Source: Gordonia sp. PP30 | GTDB taxonomy: Bacteria > Actinomycetota > Actinomycetes > Mycobacteriales > Mycobacteriaceae | DNA length: 64,000 nucleotides | Direction of reading: 5' to 3' | Assembly: GCF_023100845.1 (NCBI RefSeq) | Contig: NZ_CP095864.1 | Span: 1,612,001-1,676,000, forward strand | In this document: positions 17,340 to 25,967 of the stretch, piece by piece | Layout: every line of letters begins with the position of its first letter | Numbering within the stretch: position 1 is the first letter of the stretch | The notes under the pieces: generated by a model | What the model was told of the DNA's origin: nothing | Database searches by the model: none | The model's input: only the letters and a program-made list of their open reading frames with translations | Translations under genes and position numbers: made by a program

Positions 17340-18652
17340 GGGGTCTCCGGGGTCGGGGTGTCGGCGAAGCGGGTGCCGATGGCCGGTTCGCCGTGGCTCA
17401 GGCCGAGGCCCTCCCACGGCAGGCTCACCAGCCCGCGGGCCAGATGGGTGCGCGCGTCGGTGAGCGTCGGCAGCCCGTCGACCCGATCCCCGCCGCGGAC
17501 CAGCGGGATCTGGAGTTCGCGCACGTTCAGGGTACCGGCCGCGTCCGGCGGCAACGCGGTGCCGTCGCGGTAGAGGATCTCCTCGACCACCGTGCCGGTG
17601 TCGCGGGCCGTGCGGACCGCCCGCTTGGCGCCGCCGCGGCTCTCCTTGTGGCTGGCCCGCTTGGACACCGGGATGCCGTCCACTTCCACGAGCTTGTAGA
17701 CCATGCCCGCGGTGGGCGCGCCGCTGCCGGTCACCAGCGACGTCCCCACGCCGTAGATGTCCACCGGTTCGGCGCGCAGCGACGCGATCGCGTACTCGTC
17801 GAGGTCGCCGCTGACGACGATCTTGGTCCGCGTCGCCCCGAGGTCGTCGAGCTGCTGGCGGACCTGCCGGGCGAGCATGCCGAGGTCGCCGGAGTCGATG
17901 CGCACCGCGTTGAGTTCGGGCCCGGCCACCTCGATCGCGTTCCGCACGCCGGTGGTGATGTCGTAGGTGTCGACCAGCAGGGTGGTGCCGGTGCCGAGCC
18001 GGGCGATCTGCGCGGCGAACGCGGCGCGCTCCCCGCCGCTCCCGGCGAAGGAGAGCGTCCAGGCGTGCGCCGCGGTGCCTGCGCTGGGCACACCGTAGGT
18101 GCGGGCGGCCTCCAGGTTGCTGGTGGCGGTGAGTCCGGCCAGATAGGCGGCGCGGGCGGCCGCGACGGCGGCGCGCTCGTGGGTGCGCCGCGAGCCCATC
18201 TCGATGATCGGGCGCCCGGCGGCCGCGGACACCATGCGGGCGGCGGCCGAGGCGATCGCGCTGTCGTGGTTGAGGATCGAGAGGACCAGCGTCTCCAGGA
18301 TCACGGCCTCGGCGAAGCCGCCGCGCACGGTGAGCACGGGGGAGCCCGGGAAGTAGAGCTCGCCTTCGGCGTAGCCGTCGATCTCGCCGGAGAAGCGGTA
18401 GCCGGCCAGCCAGTCGAGGGTGGCCTCGTCGACGATGCCGGTCAGCGCGCGCAGTTCGTCGTCGGTGAACCGGAAGTCGGCGAGTTCGTCGAGCAGTCGC
18501 CCGGTACCGGCGACCACCCCGTAGCGGCGGCCGTCGGGCAGCCTGCGGGCGAAGACCTCGAAGACGCAACGACGGTCGGCGGTCCCGGCCGCGAGCGCCG
18601 CGGAGATCATGGTGAGCTCGTACTGATCGGTCAGCAGCGCGGTACTGGTCAC
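17336..18652 (-). CDS. pncB: nicotinate phosphoribosyltransferase
   Basis: 438 residues. It converts nicotinate and PRPP to nicotinate mononucleotide (Preiss-Handler pathway). Family motifs: TALLTDQYELTMISAALAAG at the N-terminus, the catalytic-His region IEMGSRRTHERAAV and the phosphate-binding VDIYGVGTSLVTGSGAP. I set the start at GTG 18652 because a TAGGGT box lies exactly 7 nt upstream, which implies a leaderless mRNA. The ATG at 18673 would read through that promoter and overlap the clpS start. It is followed by pncA, dinG and glgB. Confidence 0.92.
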   Translation of the reverse strand: MTSTALLTDQYELTMISAALAAGTADRRCVFEVFARRLPDGRRYGVVAGTGRLLDELADFRFTDDELRALTGIVDEATLDWLAGYRFSGEIDGYAEGELYFPGSPVLTVRGGFAEAVILETLVLSILNHDSAIASAAARMVSAAAGRPIIEMGSRRTHERAAVAAARAAYLAGLTATSNLEAARTYGVPSAGTAAHAWTLSFAGSGGERAAFAAQIARLGTGTTLLVDTYDITTGVRNAIEVAGPELNAVRIDSGDLGMLARQVRQQLDDLGATRTKIVVSGDLDEYAIASLRAEPVDIYGVGTSLVTGSGAPTAGMVYKLVEVDGIPVSKRASHKESRGGAKRAVRTARDTGTVVEEILYRDGTALPPDAAGTLNVRELQIPLVRGGDRVDGLPTLTDARTHLARGLVSLPWEGLGLSHGEPAIGTRFADTPTPETP

Positions 18653-18658
18653 ATTCGC

Positions 18659-18665
18659 TACCCTA
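18659..18665. promoter_or_regulatory. shared bidirectional -10 element for pncB and clpS
   Basis: The 7-bp TACCCTA gives TACCCT on the plus strand, 7 nt before the clpS ATG, and TAGGGT on the minus strand, 7 nt before the pncB GTG. Both genes can be served by one symmetrical -10, each as a leaderless transcript. Confidence 0.6.
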
Positions 18666-18671
18666 TAGCTC

Positions 18672-18974
18672 ATGGCGCTCGAGGAATCGGCACCCGGGAC
18701 GAGCACCGGTACGGCGGTCGCCGAACCGGAAGCTGCCGTCGACCGACCCTGGGTCACCATCGTCTGGGACGACCCGGTGAATCTCATGAACTACGTGTCG
18801 TACGTGTTCCAGAAGCTCTTCGGCTATTCCGAGCCGAAGGCGCGCGAGCTGATGCTTCAGGTCCATCACGAGGGCAAGGCCGTGGTCTCGTCCGGCGACC
18901 GCGCGAAGATGGAGGGCGACGTCCGCAAACTGCATGCGGCGGGCCTGTGGGCCACCATGCAGCACGACTCCTGA
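18672..18974 (+). CDS. clpS: ATP-dependent Clp protease adaptor ClpS
   Basis: 100 residues. It delivers N-degron substrates to ClpC/ClpP. The ClpS core is visible: [20 protein letters not shown], then the helix [20 protein letters not shown] and [20 protein letters not shown]. The substrate-pocket Asp-Asp pair is in VWDDPVN. The mRNA is probably leaderless. The downstream DUF2017 gene starts within the stop codon (TGATG), the same pairing as Rv1331-Rv1332. Confidence 0.95.
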   Translation: MALEESAPGTSTGTAVAEPEAAVDRPWVTIVWDDPVNLMNYVSYVFQKLFGYSEPKARELMLQVHHEGKAVVSSGDRAKMEGDVRKLHAAGLWATMQHDS

Positions 18975-19555
18975 TGCGCACCTGGACGCGGCGCGGCACC
19001 GGTGGCGAGGCGCGGATCTGCTCCAATCTGGAGAGCTACGAATGCCAGCTCCTCGCGTCGATGGTCACCTCGACGTCGGAGATCCTGTCCGAACGGGCCG
19101 AGTCCGCGCCGCGCGATTCGCTCGCCGATCTGACCGGGATCCGGACCGGTCACACCACCGCGCCGAAGGACGTCACCCTCGGCCGTCTGCTGCCCGACTT
19201 CCATCGCCCCGACCAGGACGAGCTGCTGGCCGCCGGGCCGGTCGCGGCCGACCTGAACGGCGCGCTGCGCAGTCTCAACGAGCCGCGGATCATCGACGCC
19301 AAACTGACCGCGGCGGCGGTGGTGCTCGACACGCTGCCGGCCGGGGGCGGCGACGTGGCCCTGACCGAGGAGGAGGCCGACGAGTGGCTCACCGCGCTCA
19401 ACGACGTGCGGCTGGCCCTCGGTGCGATGCTCGGCATCACCGATGACCACGGCACTCCGGCCCCGGACGACCCGCACGCCGGTCACTACGACGTCTACCA
19501 GTGGCTCACCGTGGTACAGGAACTGCTGGTCGAGGCGTTGATGGGGCCGTGCTGA
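18974..19555 (+). CDS. DUF2017 protein
   Basis: 193 residues. Starts [20 protein letters not shown] and contains LESYECQLLASMVTSTSEIL, then TLGRLLPDFHRP and a C-terminal DVYQWLTVVQELLVEALM. Helical, no membrane segment, no signal peptide. It corresponds to Rv1332, always found after clpS in this order, so a role near the Clp system is likely, but no biochemical function is known. It shares one base with the clpS stop codon and its own end overlaps the next GTG. Confidence 0.85.
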   Translation: MRTWTRRGTGGEARICSNLESYECQLLASMVTSTSEILSERAESAPRDSLADLTGIRTGHTTAPKDVTLGRLLPDFHRPDQDELLAAGPVAADLNGALRSLNEPRIIDAKLTAAAVVLDTLPAGGGDVALTEEEADEWLTALNDVRLALGAMLGITDDHGTPAPDDPHAGHYDVYQWLTVVQELLVEALMGPC

Positions 19556-20631
19556 CGCGGCCGGGCGACCGGATCACCGACATCGCCGGGATCACCGTCG
19601 GGAATCACACGCGGCTCGACGACGACGTGGTGCTCGGCACGCTCACCGAACCCGGGACGGGGTGGGCCACCGGCACCACCGTGGTGGTCGTGCCGGACGG
19701 CGCCACGACCGCGGTCGACGTCCGCGGCGGCGGCCCCGGCACCCGTGAGACCGATCTGCTCGACCCGGTGAACACCGTCCGCGGCGCGCACGCGATCGTG
19801 CTGTGCGGCGGCAGCGCCTATGGACTGGCGGCCGCGGACGGCGTGATGGCCGAGCTCGAGCGCGACGGCCGCGGGATCGGCATGGATCTGCTCGGGCACA
19901 CGGTGCCGATCGTTCCGGCGGCGGTGATCTTCGACCTGCCGGTCGGCGGCTGGACGCAGCGTCCCGACGTCTCGTTCGGCGCCGCCGCCTACCGGGCCGC
20001 CGCGGCCGACTTCGCGATCGGGACCGCGGGCGCCGGCACCGGTGCCCGCGCGGGAGCGCTCAAGGGCGGGCTGGGGACGTCGTCCATCCGGCTCGCCGAC
20101 GGGCCCGCGCGCGGACTGACGGTGGGTGCGCTGGTGGTGGCCAATCCGGTCGGCGCGGTGATCGATCCGGTCACCGGATTGCCGTGGGGCGGAGACGATC
20201 TGGCCCATCACGGACTGGTGCCGCCGGATCCCGGCGAGGTGGCCGCCTACGCGGCGCTCGATGCCAAGGGGACGGCTCTCAACACCACGATCGGGGTGGT
20301 CGCGACCGATGCGGCGCTGCCGGTCGCCGCGACCCGCCGGCTGGCGATGTCCGGGCACGACGGCCTGGCGCGGGCGGTGCGGCCGGCGCACTCGCCGCTC
20401 GACGGTGACACGCTGTTCGCGGTCGCCACCGGTGGCGTGGCCGCCGACCCCGGGGCGGCGGTGCCGATGCCGCCGGGCATGGATCCGGATGCGCCGGTGA
20501 TCGCGGCGCTGTGCGAGGCGGCGGCCACCGCCGTGCAACGCGCCGTGGTGTCGGCGGTGCTTGCGGCGACGTCGGTGGCGGGTGTGCCCGCGTACCGGGA
20601 CGTGCTGCCGTCGGCGTGGGCGGCTCGGTGA
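19549..20631 (+). CDS. P1 (DmpA-like) family N-terminal-nucleophile peptidase
   Basis: About 360 residues. DmpA-type proteins cleave themselves at a Gly-Ser/Thr site and act as aminopeptidases. Conserved blocks seen: [57 protein letters not shown], and the processing region [20 protein letters not shown], where the nucleophile Ser is expected. The preferred start is GTG 19549, overlapping the DUF2017 gene by 7 bases. Orthologous in position to Rv1333. In M. tuberculosis the next genes are mec, cysO and cysM, which are absent here. Confidence 0.87.
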   Translation: MLTRPGDRITDIAGITVGNHTRLDDDVVLGTLTEPGTGWATGTTVVVVPDGATTAVDVRGGGPGTRETDLLDPVNTVRGAHAIVLCGGSAYGLAAADGVMAELERDGRGIGMDLLGHTVPIVPAAVIFDLPVGGWTQRPDVSFGAAAYRAAAADFAIGTAGAGTGARAGALKGGLGTSSIRLADGPARGLTVGALVVANPVGAVIDPVTGLPWGGDDLAHHGLVPPDPGEVAAYAALDAKGTALNTTIGVVATDAALPVAATRRLAMSGHDGLARAVRPAHSPLDGDTLFAVATGGVAADPGAAVPMPPGMDPDAPVIAALCEAAATAVQRAVVSAVLAATSVAGVPAYRDVLPSAWAAR

Positions 20632-21275
20632 CCGGGCGGAACGTCCCGGCGCGTACCGACGAGTCCTGGCCGCGGTGGCAGCGCAGCGCGGTGACCATGG
20701 CGGTGATCGTCGCCGGGCTCTTCGTGATCGAGATCGTCGACGCCGCCACCAGGTACCGGCTGGACCGGCACGGGATCGTGCCGCGGTCCGTCGACGGCCT
20801 GACCGGCATCCTGTGGGCACCGCTGCTACACACCGACTTCGCGCATCTGATCGCCAACGTGATCCCGGGTGCGGTGCTCGGCTTCCTGCTGCTCATGTCG
20901 GGGAGGTTCCTGGTGGTCACCGCGATCGTCTGGGTGATCTCCGGGCTCGGGGTGTGGCTCACCGCGCCGCCGCAGTCGGTGACCGTGGGCGCCTCCGGAG
21001 TGATCTTCGGCTGGCTGACCTATCTGCTGGTCCGCGGCATCTTCAACCGCGACGTCTGGCAGGTGCTGATCGGTCTGGTGATCCTGGTGGTGTACGGCGG
21101 GGTGCTGTGGGGAGTGCTGCCGTCCGCCGGCTCGGTGAGCTGGCAGGGGCACCTCTTTGGCGCGGCGGGCGGCGTACTGGCAGCCTGGACCCTGGCCGGG
21201 AACGACCGCCGCGGCCGTCTCCCGCGGGACGGTCGCCCGCAGAACGAAGGAGGCCCGAGATCTCTCTCGACGTGA
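20628..21275 (+). CDS. rhomboid-family intramembrane serine protease
   Basis: 215 residues with six hydrophobic segments. Catalytic features are complete: the HxxxN motif in [14 protein letters not shown], the nucleophile Ser in [14 protein letters not shown] and the catalytic His in [11 protein letters not shown]. It cleaves substrates within the membrane. The GTG start overlaps the peptidase stop as GTGA. Same gene as Rv1337, directly before murI. Confidence 0.9.
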   Translation: MTGRNVPARTDESWPRWQRSAVTMAVIVAGLFVIEIVDAATRYRLDRHGIVPRSVDGLTGILWAPLLHTDFAHLIANVIPGAVLGFLLLMSGRFLVVTAIVWVISGLGVWLTAPPQSVTVGASGVIFGWLTYLLVRGIFNRDVWQVLIGLVILVVYGGVLWGVLPSAGSVSWQGHLFGAAGGVLAAWTLAGNDRRGRLPRDGRPQNEGGPRSLST

Positions 21276-22066
21276 ACCAGGCCCCGATCGGGATCTTCGA
21301 CTCCGGTGTCGGCGGCCTGACCGTCGCCCGCGCGATCATCGACCAGCTGCCCGACGAGGACGTGCTGTACATCGGTGACACGGCGAACGGGCCGTACGGT
21401 CCGCTCACCATCCCGGAGATCCGGCGGCACGCACTGGCCATCGGTGACGAACTGATGCGCCGCGGCGTGAAGGCCATCGTGATCGCCTGCAACACCGCCT
21501 CGGCGGCCTGCCTCAGCGACGCGCGTGAGCGCTACGCGCCGATCCCGGTGATCGAGGTGGTGCGCCCGGCGGTGCGCCGTGCGATCGTCGCCACCAAGAA
21601 CCGCCGGATCGGGGTGCTCGGCACCGAGGCCACGATCGCCTCGCGCGCCTACCAGGACGCGTTCGGGGTGGTGCCCGATCTGGAGGTGACGGCGGTGGCC
21701 TGTCCGCGGTTCGTCGACTTCGTCGAGCGCGGCATCACCTCCGGCCGGCAGATCCTCGGGCTCGCTGAGGGCTACCTGGAACCGCTTCAGGAGGCGGGCG
21801 TCGACACCGTGGTGCTCGGCTGCACGCACTACCCGTTGCTGTCCGGCGTGATCCAACTCGTCATGGGCGACGACGTGACCCTCGTGTCGAGCGCCGAGGA
21901 GACCGCCAAGGACACCTTCAAGATGCTCACCGAGACCGACACCCTGCACCCGCACACCGGACGCGGCGCGGCCCGAATGTTTTCTGCCACAGGCGATCCC
22001 GCGTCCTTTCAGAGGCTTTCGACCCGGTTTCTAGGGCCGACCGTCGGTGATGTGACCCACGTGTAG
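21272..22066 (+). CDS. murI: glutamate racemase
   Basis: 264 residues. It makes D-glutamate for peptidoglycan. The two catalytic cysteines are visible in [11 protein letters not shown] and [11 protein letters not shown], and the N-terminus [13 protein letters not shown] is the substrate-binding signature. Start GTG 21272 ([12 protein letters not shown]). The only clear ribosome-binding site, AAGGAGG at 21247-21253, is 18 nt upstream, an unusually long spacing; no other acceptable start codon lies closer. It overlaps the rhomboid gene by 4 bases. Confidence 0.93.
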   Translation: MNQAPIGIFDSGVGGLTVARAIIDQLPDEDVLYIGDTANGPYGPLTIPEIRRHALAIGDELMRRGVKAIVIACNTASAACLSDARERYAPIPVIEVVRPAVRRAIVATKNRRIGVLGTEATIASRAYQDAFGVVPDLEVTAVACPRFVDFVERGITSGRQILGLAEGYLEPLQEAGVDTVVLGCTHYPLLSGVIQLVMGDDVTLVSSAEETAKDTFKMLTETDTLHPHTGRGAARMFSATGDPASFQRLSTRFLGPTVGDVTHV

Positions 22067-22149
22067 GCGCGCCCGGGCCCGATGACGGGACGGGCGACAG
22101 GCGGGGGTTTGACGTCTCTCGTCAGGCGTGTCGTGGCAGAGTGGTCACC

Positions 22150-22929
22150 ATGCGTTTGACGGTCCTCGGATGCTCCGGCAGTGTGAACGGCCCGAATGGT
22201 CCGTGTTCGGGCTACCTTCTGCAGGCCGATGGACACGACCCGGTTCTGGTCGACTGCGGACACGGAGTGTTCGGCGTTCTGCTGCAGCACGCGGACCCGA
22301 ACCGGGTGGCCGTCATGCTCTCCCATCTGCATGCCGACCACTGTCTCGACCTGCCCGCCATGCTGGTCTGGCGACGCTGGGCGCCGGAGAAGGCCACCGA
22401 ACGCTCGCTGCTGTTCGGCCCGCCCGGCACCGCGTTGCGGATCGGTTCGGCGTCGTCGGAGTATCCCGGAGAAGTGGACGACATCAGCGACACCTACGAC
22501 GTCCACGAGTGGGTCGACCGTGCGCCGGTGACGGTCAACGGGCTGACCGTGGAGCCGTTCAAGGTCGCGCACCCGCCGTCGACCTTCGGGCTGCGCATCA
22601 CCGGACCCGACGGGGAGGTCCTGGTCTACAGCGGCGACACCGGCTACGCGGATGTCGTCGTCGACCTGGCCCGTGATGCGGACCTGTTCCTGTGCGAGGC
22701 GTCGTGGACGCACGCCCCGGATCGGCGCCCGCCGGACATGCATCTGTCCGGCGTCGAGGCGGGCCGGCTGGCATCGCGGGCCCGGGTGCGCTCGCTCGCG
22801 CTGACGCACATCGTGCCGTGGGCCGACGCCGACGAGATCCTCGACGAGGCCAGCGGCGAGTACAAGGGCCCCCTCCAGCTGGTCCACCAGGGCCAGGTGA
22901 TCGAGGTCCGTCCGCCGTTCCCGGGCTGA
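22150..22929 (+). CDS. metallo-beta-lactamase-fold hydrolase (Rv1339-type cAMP phosphodiesterase)
   Basis: 259 residues. The metal-binding motif SHLHADHCLDL is present, with further ligands in VYSGDTGYADV and LTHIVPWAD, and an N-terminal LGCSGSVNGPNGPCSGYLL. In M. tuberculosis the orthologue Rv1339 has been described as an atypical class II cAMP phosphodiesterase. It stands between murI and rph in both genomes, except that here an AbiEi-like gene and repeats separate it from rph. An 83-nt gap after murI suggests its own promoter. Confidence 0.87.
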   Translation: MRLTVLGCSGSVNGPNGPCSGYLLQADGHDPVLVDCGHGVFGVLLQHADPNRVAVMLSHLHADHCLDLPAMLVWRRWAPEKATERSLLFGPPGTALRIGSASSEYPGEVDDISDTYDVHEWVDRAPVTVNGLTVEPFKVAHPPSTFGLRITGPDGEVLVYSGDTGYADVVVDLARDADLFLCEASWTHAPDRRPPDMHLSGVEAGRLASRARVRSLALTHIVPWADADEILDEASGEYKGPLQLVHQGQVIEVRPPFPG

Positions 22930-22931
22930 GT

Positions 22932-23033
22932 TCGCGACGCTCGGACGCGGCCCGCGACACCCGGACTGAACGCGACGACCGCCGGTGTCGCGCCGGTACC
23001 TGACTGTCGCGTCCGGAATCCGGGTGTCGCGAA
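22932..23033. repeat. GCGACACC-type repeat array, left of the AbiEi-like gene
   Basis: Contains five copies of GCGAC(A/G) or its inverse TGTCGC. Positions 22952-22992 align with 6245-6285 with 5 mismatches. The 16-mer CCGGTGTCGCGCCGGT at 22982-22997 recurs exactly at 24145-24160 in the same orientation, beyond the next gene. Confidence 0.7.
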
Positions 23034-23053
23034 CGGGGGCCTCGCGCGGCGGA

Positions 23054-24028
23054 TCAGCGGCCGGAGAGTCGCGTGATGCCGTGCGCGCGCAGGTGCTTTT
23101 CCAGAAGAGGGATCATCCGTCGGTTGCGGAGGTCGTCCCAGATCGCGCGGACGACGTCGAGCCCGAGTTCCCGGAGCTTGTCCTCTCGAAGTTTCTCGGC
23201 GATCACCACGTCCGACGGTGCCTGGCCGGGGCCGAGGTACTCGCCGCCGTACTTGACTCGGCCATCGAACTCCAGGACCACCTTGCCGTCGAAGTCGTGG
23301 TCGACGTAGGCGACCGTGTCGTCGTGGAGGTCGTAGCGCTTCTGCAACGTGGGCACGGGAAGCCCCGCCTCGACGATCTGCGCGCGGCACCACGATTCGC
23401 CCGGGTTCGCGGCGAGCGCGTCGCCGTGTCGTACGGCGGCTCTCGCCCGCGAGACACCTTTCCGGGGTCGTTCGAGGAGCCGCTGCAATTCGTCCCGCGT
23501 CACTCCGCGTTTCAAGCCGGAATCGACCACCGCGAGGGACTGGGCGAACGACGATGATGTCGCGGCGACATCGGTGACCGTCCTCGCCAGCGAGGTCACG
23601 CGGACACCGTCAACGACCACGATGTCGTCTTCGGTGAGTGACCCGGTGTGAAATACCGTCGTACGGCCCTTCACGGCTCCACCGGTCGCGGCGCCGCTGG
23701 TCAGATGTACGAGCTTCTGATTCGGAGTCAGCAGGGCGAGTCCATGGACGGCGGCGGCCGACTCGTGGCTGAGAACGCGCAGGCCGGTCCGTGCGGCGCC
23801 GGATCGCCGCGGTCGTTTGGTGGCCGCCGCGATGCACTTGCTCCGGTAGATGATCTGGCGCTGGAGATATGCGGGTTTGCCCAGGAGCGACGCGCCGGCG
23901 ATGTAGGTACCGCGACCGACGGCCACGAGGACGCCGTCGTGCACCGCGTCGTCGATCTCGCGCGGCAGCGCTCCCGATTCCAGTGCTGTCTGCCGTCGCA
24001 GGAGGCCGTGTCGATCGAAGTTCACCAT
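23054..24028 (-). CDS. AbiEi-like winged-helix / DUF559-type putative nuclease protein
   Basis: 324 residues. The N-terminal part (RRQTALESGALPREIDDAVH then GVLVAVGRGTYI) is the winged helix typical of AbiEi-family proteins. A middle domain contains VLSHESAAAVHGL and DGVRVTSLARTVTDVA. The C-terminal ~110 residues carry NPGESWCRAQIVEAG, TVAYVDHDFDGKVVLEFDG and RVKYGGEYLG, resembling the E/D-x-ExDG core of DUF559/Vsr-like nucleases. No AbiEii nucleotidyltransferase toxin lies next to it, so it is not a standard type IV toxin-antitoxin pair. It interrupts the otherwise conserved Rv1339-rph adjacency and is bracketed by related repeats. Function inferred only; possibly defence. Confidence 0.75.
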   Translation of the reverse strand: MVNFDRHGLLRRQTALESGALPREIDDAVHDGVLVAVGRGTYIAGASLLGKPAYLQRQIIYRSKCIAAATKRPRRSGAARTGLRVLSHESAAAVHGLALLTPNQKLVHLTSGAATGGAVKGRTTVFHTGSLTEDDIVVVDGVRVTSLARTVTDVAATSSSFAQSLAVVDSGLKRGVTRDELQRLLERPRKGVSRARAAVRHGDALAANPGESWCRAQIVEAGLPVPTLQKRYDLHDDTVAYVDHDFDGKVVLEFDGRVKYGGEYLGPGQAPSDVVIAEKLREDKLRELGLDVVRAIWDDLRNRRMIPLLEKHLRAHGITRLSGR

Positions 24029-24078
24029 GCATAGTTCGACGCACCAGCCCGCCGCTCGGTTCCATCTCCGCGACGGGA

Positions 24079-24176
24079 GCGACAGTCAGCGCGCCGGCGC
24101 GACAGTCGTCGAGGGCGCGACGACCGCGGCTGTCGCTTCCTCGACCGGTGTCGCGCCGGTCCGACGGCTGTCGCGT
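24079..24176. repeat. GCGACA-type repeat array, right of the AbiEi-like gene
   Basis: Six GCGAC(A/G) or TGTCGC units in about 100 nt, including CCGGTGTCGCGCCGGT at 24145-24160, identical to the left array. Lies between the AbiEi-like gene start and the rph promoter, so it may also affect expression of both. Confidence 0.65.
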
Positions 24177-24200
24177 CCGCCGCGATCGAACGGAACCCGA

Positions 24201-24206
24201 TAGGGT
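24201..24206 (+). promoter_or_regulatory. -10 element of rph (leaderless)
   Basis: TAGGGT followed by 7 nt and the GTG start of rph; no Shine-Dalgarno in the gap. Confidence 0.55.
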
Positions 24207-24213
24207 CTAGGGC

Positions 24214-24969
24214 GTGACGACACGAGCAGACGGCCGCGCCGACAACGAACTGCGGCCCATCACCTTCACCCGCGGTTTCACCTCCAATCCGGCGGGCTCG
24301 GTCCTCGTCGAATTCGGCAACACCCGCGTCATGTGCACGGCATCGGTGACGCCCGGCGTGCCGCGCTGGCGCCAGGGGTCGGGCCTCGGCTGGCTCACCG
24401 CCGAATACGCGATGCTGCCGGCCGCGACGCACGAGCGGTCCAGCCGTGAATCGGTGCGCGGCAAGGTCGGCGGCCGCACGCACGAGATCAGCCGCCTGGT
24501 CGGGCGTTCGCTGCGCGCCTGCATCGACCTTGCCGCCCTGGGCGAGAACACCATCGCGATCGACTGCGACGTCCTGCAGGCCGACGGCGGCACCCGCACC
24601 GCGGCCATCACCGGCGCCTACGTCGCGCTGTCCGACGCGGTCACCTGGCTCGGCGCCGCCGGGAAGCTGGCCGACCCGCAGCCGCTCAGCTGCGTGCTCG
24701 CGGCGGTCAGCGTGGGCGTCGTCGACGGCCGGGTCCGCCTGGACCTGCCGTACGAGGAGGATTCGCGCGCCGAGGTCGACATGAACGTGGTCGCCACCGA
24801 CGCCGGGACCTTCGTGGAGATCCAGGGCACCGGCGAGGGCGCCACCTTCCCGCGCGGCACCCTCGACAAGCTGCTCGACGTCGCCCTGCACGGCATCGAT
24901 CAGCTGGTGGAGGCGCAGCGCGCGGCACTGGCACTGCCGTACCCGGGCGAGCTTCCGAGCGCGGAGTGA
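24214..24969 (+). CDS. rph: ribonuclease PH
   Basis: 251 residues. Phosphorolytic 3'-to-5' exoribonuclease that trims tRNA 3' ends. Motifs: [40 protein letters not shown], the RNA- and phosphate-binding [19 protein letters not shown], and [20 protein letters not shown]. Full length for the family. The GTG start is predicted to be the mRNA 5' end. Followed after 7 nt by rdgB, as in M. tuberculosis (rphA-Rv1341). Confidence 0.95.
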   Translation: MTTRADGRADNELRPITFTRGFTSNPAGSVLVEFGNTRVMCTASVTPGVPRWRQGSGLGWLTAEYAMLPAATHERSSRESVRGKVGGRTHEISRLVGRSLRACIDLAALGENTIAIDCDVLQADGGTRTAAITGAYVALSDAVTWLGAAGKLADPQPLSCVLAAVSVGVVDGRVRLDLPYEEDSRAEVDMNVVATDAGTFVEIQGTGEGATFPRGTLDKLLDVALHGIDQLVEAQRAALALPYPGELPSAE

Positions 24970-24976
24970 CTCCGGC

Positions 24977-25597
24977 GTGACCGGTACCGTGCTGCTCGCC
25001 AGCAACAATGCCAAGAAGCTCGCCGAACTGCGCCGGGTGGTCGACGCCGCCGGGATCGAGGGTCTGACCATCCTCGGACTCGGCGACGTGCCGTCGTATC
25101 CCGAACCGGTGGAGAACGGCGCGACCTTCGAGGAGAACGCGCTGATCAAGGCCCGCGCCGCGGTCGCCGCGACGGGTCTGCCGTCGCTCGCCGACGACTC
25201 CGGCCTCACCGTCGACGCGCTGAACGGCATGCCCGGCGTGCTGTCCGCGCGGTGGAGCGGCGGCAAGGGCGACGAGGCCAACAACGACCTGCTGCTGGCC
25301 CAGCTCGCCGACGTTCCCGAAGCGCGCCGCGGGGCGGCCTTCGTGTCGGTGTGCGTCCTCCTCACCCCGGAGGGCGAGGACGCGATCGGCCGTGGCGAAT
25401 GGCGCGGCCGGATCATCGCGGCGCGGCGCGGCGCGAACGGCTTCGGCTACGACCCGCTGTTCGTGCCCGACGACGAACTCGCCGCGGGCCGCACCTCCGC
25501 GGAACTGACTCCGGGGGAGAAGGACTCGCTCTCGCACCGCGGCAAGGCGCTGTCCCGGCTGGTGCCCGCGCTACGGGCGCTCGCCGCCACGGACTGA
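24977..25597 (+). CDS. rdgB: non-canonical purine NTP pyrophosphatase (RdgB/HAM1)
   Basis: 206 residues. It hydrolyses ITP, XTP and dITP to the monophosphates, keeping deaminated purines out of nucleic acids. Signature blocks: VLLASNNAKKLAELRRVVD, PEPVENGATFEENALIKARA, GLPSLADDSGLTVDALNGMPG and FGYDPLFVPDDE, with KDSLSHRGKALSRL at the C-terminus. GTG start 7 nt after rph. Convergent with the DUF3817 gene, 16 nt between stops. Confidence 0.95.
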   Translation: MTGTVLLASNNAKKLAELRRVVDAAGIEGLTILGLGDVPSYPEPVENGATFEENALIKARAAVAATGLPSLADDSGLTVDALNGMPGVLSARWSGGKGDEANNDLLLAQLADVPEARRGAAFVSVCVLLTPEGEDAIGRGEWRGRIIAARRGANGFGYDPLFVPDDELAAGRTSAELTPGEKDSLSHRGKALSRLVPALRALAATD

Positions 25598-25613
25598 TCT
25601 CGCGCGGTGCCGG

Positions 25614-25967
25614 TCAGGACAGGTCGAACCGCTTCTTCACGTCCTGGGTGCGGATGTGCTCCATGTAGAACGACACGAACGGGATGGTGCCGGCGATCAG
25701 CGTGATGATCGTCTTGGGCAGCGACCAGCGCACCTTCATCGCGAGGTCGAGCGTCATCAGCAGGTAGACGAAGTAGATGGCGCCGTGCACCGGGCCGACC
25801 CATTGCAGGGCCTGATTCTGGAAGCCGTAGTTGAGGATCATCTCGACGCAGAGCACGAGCAGCCAGATACCGGTCACCCAGGCGAGGACGCGGTAGCGCA
25901 TCAGGGCGCTCTTGATCGACTCGACCGAGGCGGTGACGGGCTTGTTCGTCGTGGGGGTCTGGGTCAC
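25614..25967 (-). CDS. DUF3817 integral membrane protein (Rv1342c-type)
   Basis: 117 residues with three predicted membrane segments: VLAWVTGIWLLVLCVEMILN, VGPVHGAIYFVYLLMTLDLA and IITLIAGTIPFVSFYMEHIR. Only the DUF3817 domain is present, unlike the paralogue at 9151-9768, which adds CD225. The GTG start overlaps the upstream gene's stop as GTGA, so the two membrane proteins are coupled. Function unknown. Confidence 0.85.
   Translation of the reverse strand: MTQTPTTNKPVTASVESIKSALMRYRVLAWVTGIWLLVLCVEMILNYGFQNQALQWVGPVHGAIYFVYLLMTLDLAMKVRWSLPKTIITLIAGTIPFVSFYMEHIRTQDVKKRFDLS

Noticed and set aside
21260..21274. ATC as start codon of murI, better spaced from the AAGGAGG site
   Set aside because: ATC starts are very rare, and GTG 21272 gives the normal N-terminus of the family despite the long spacing.
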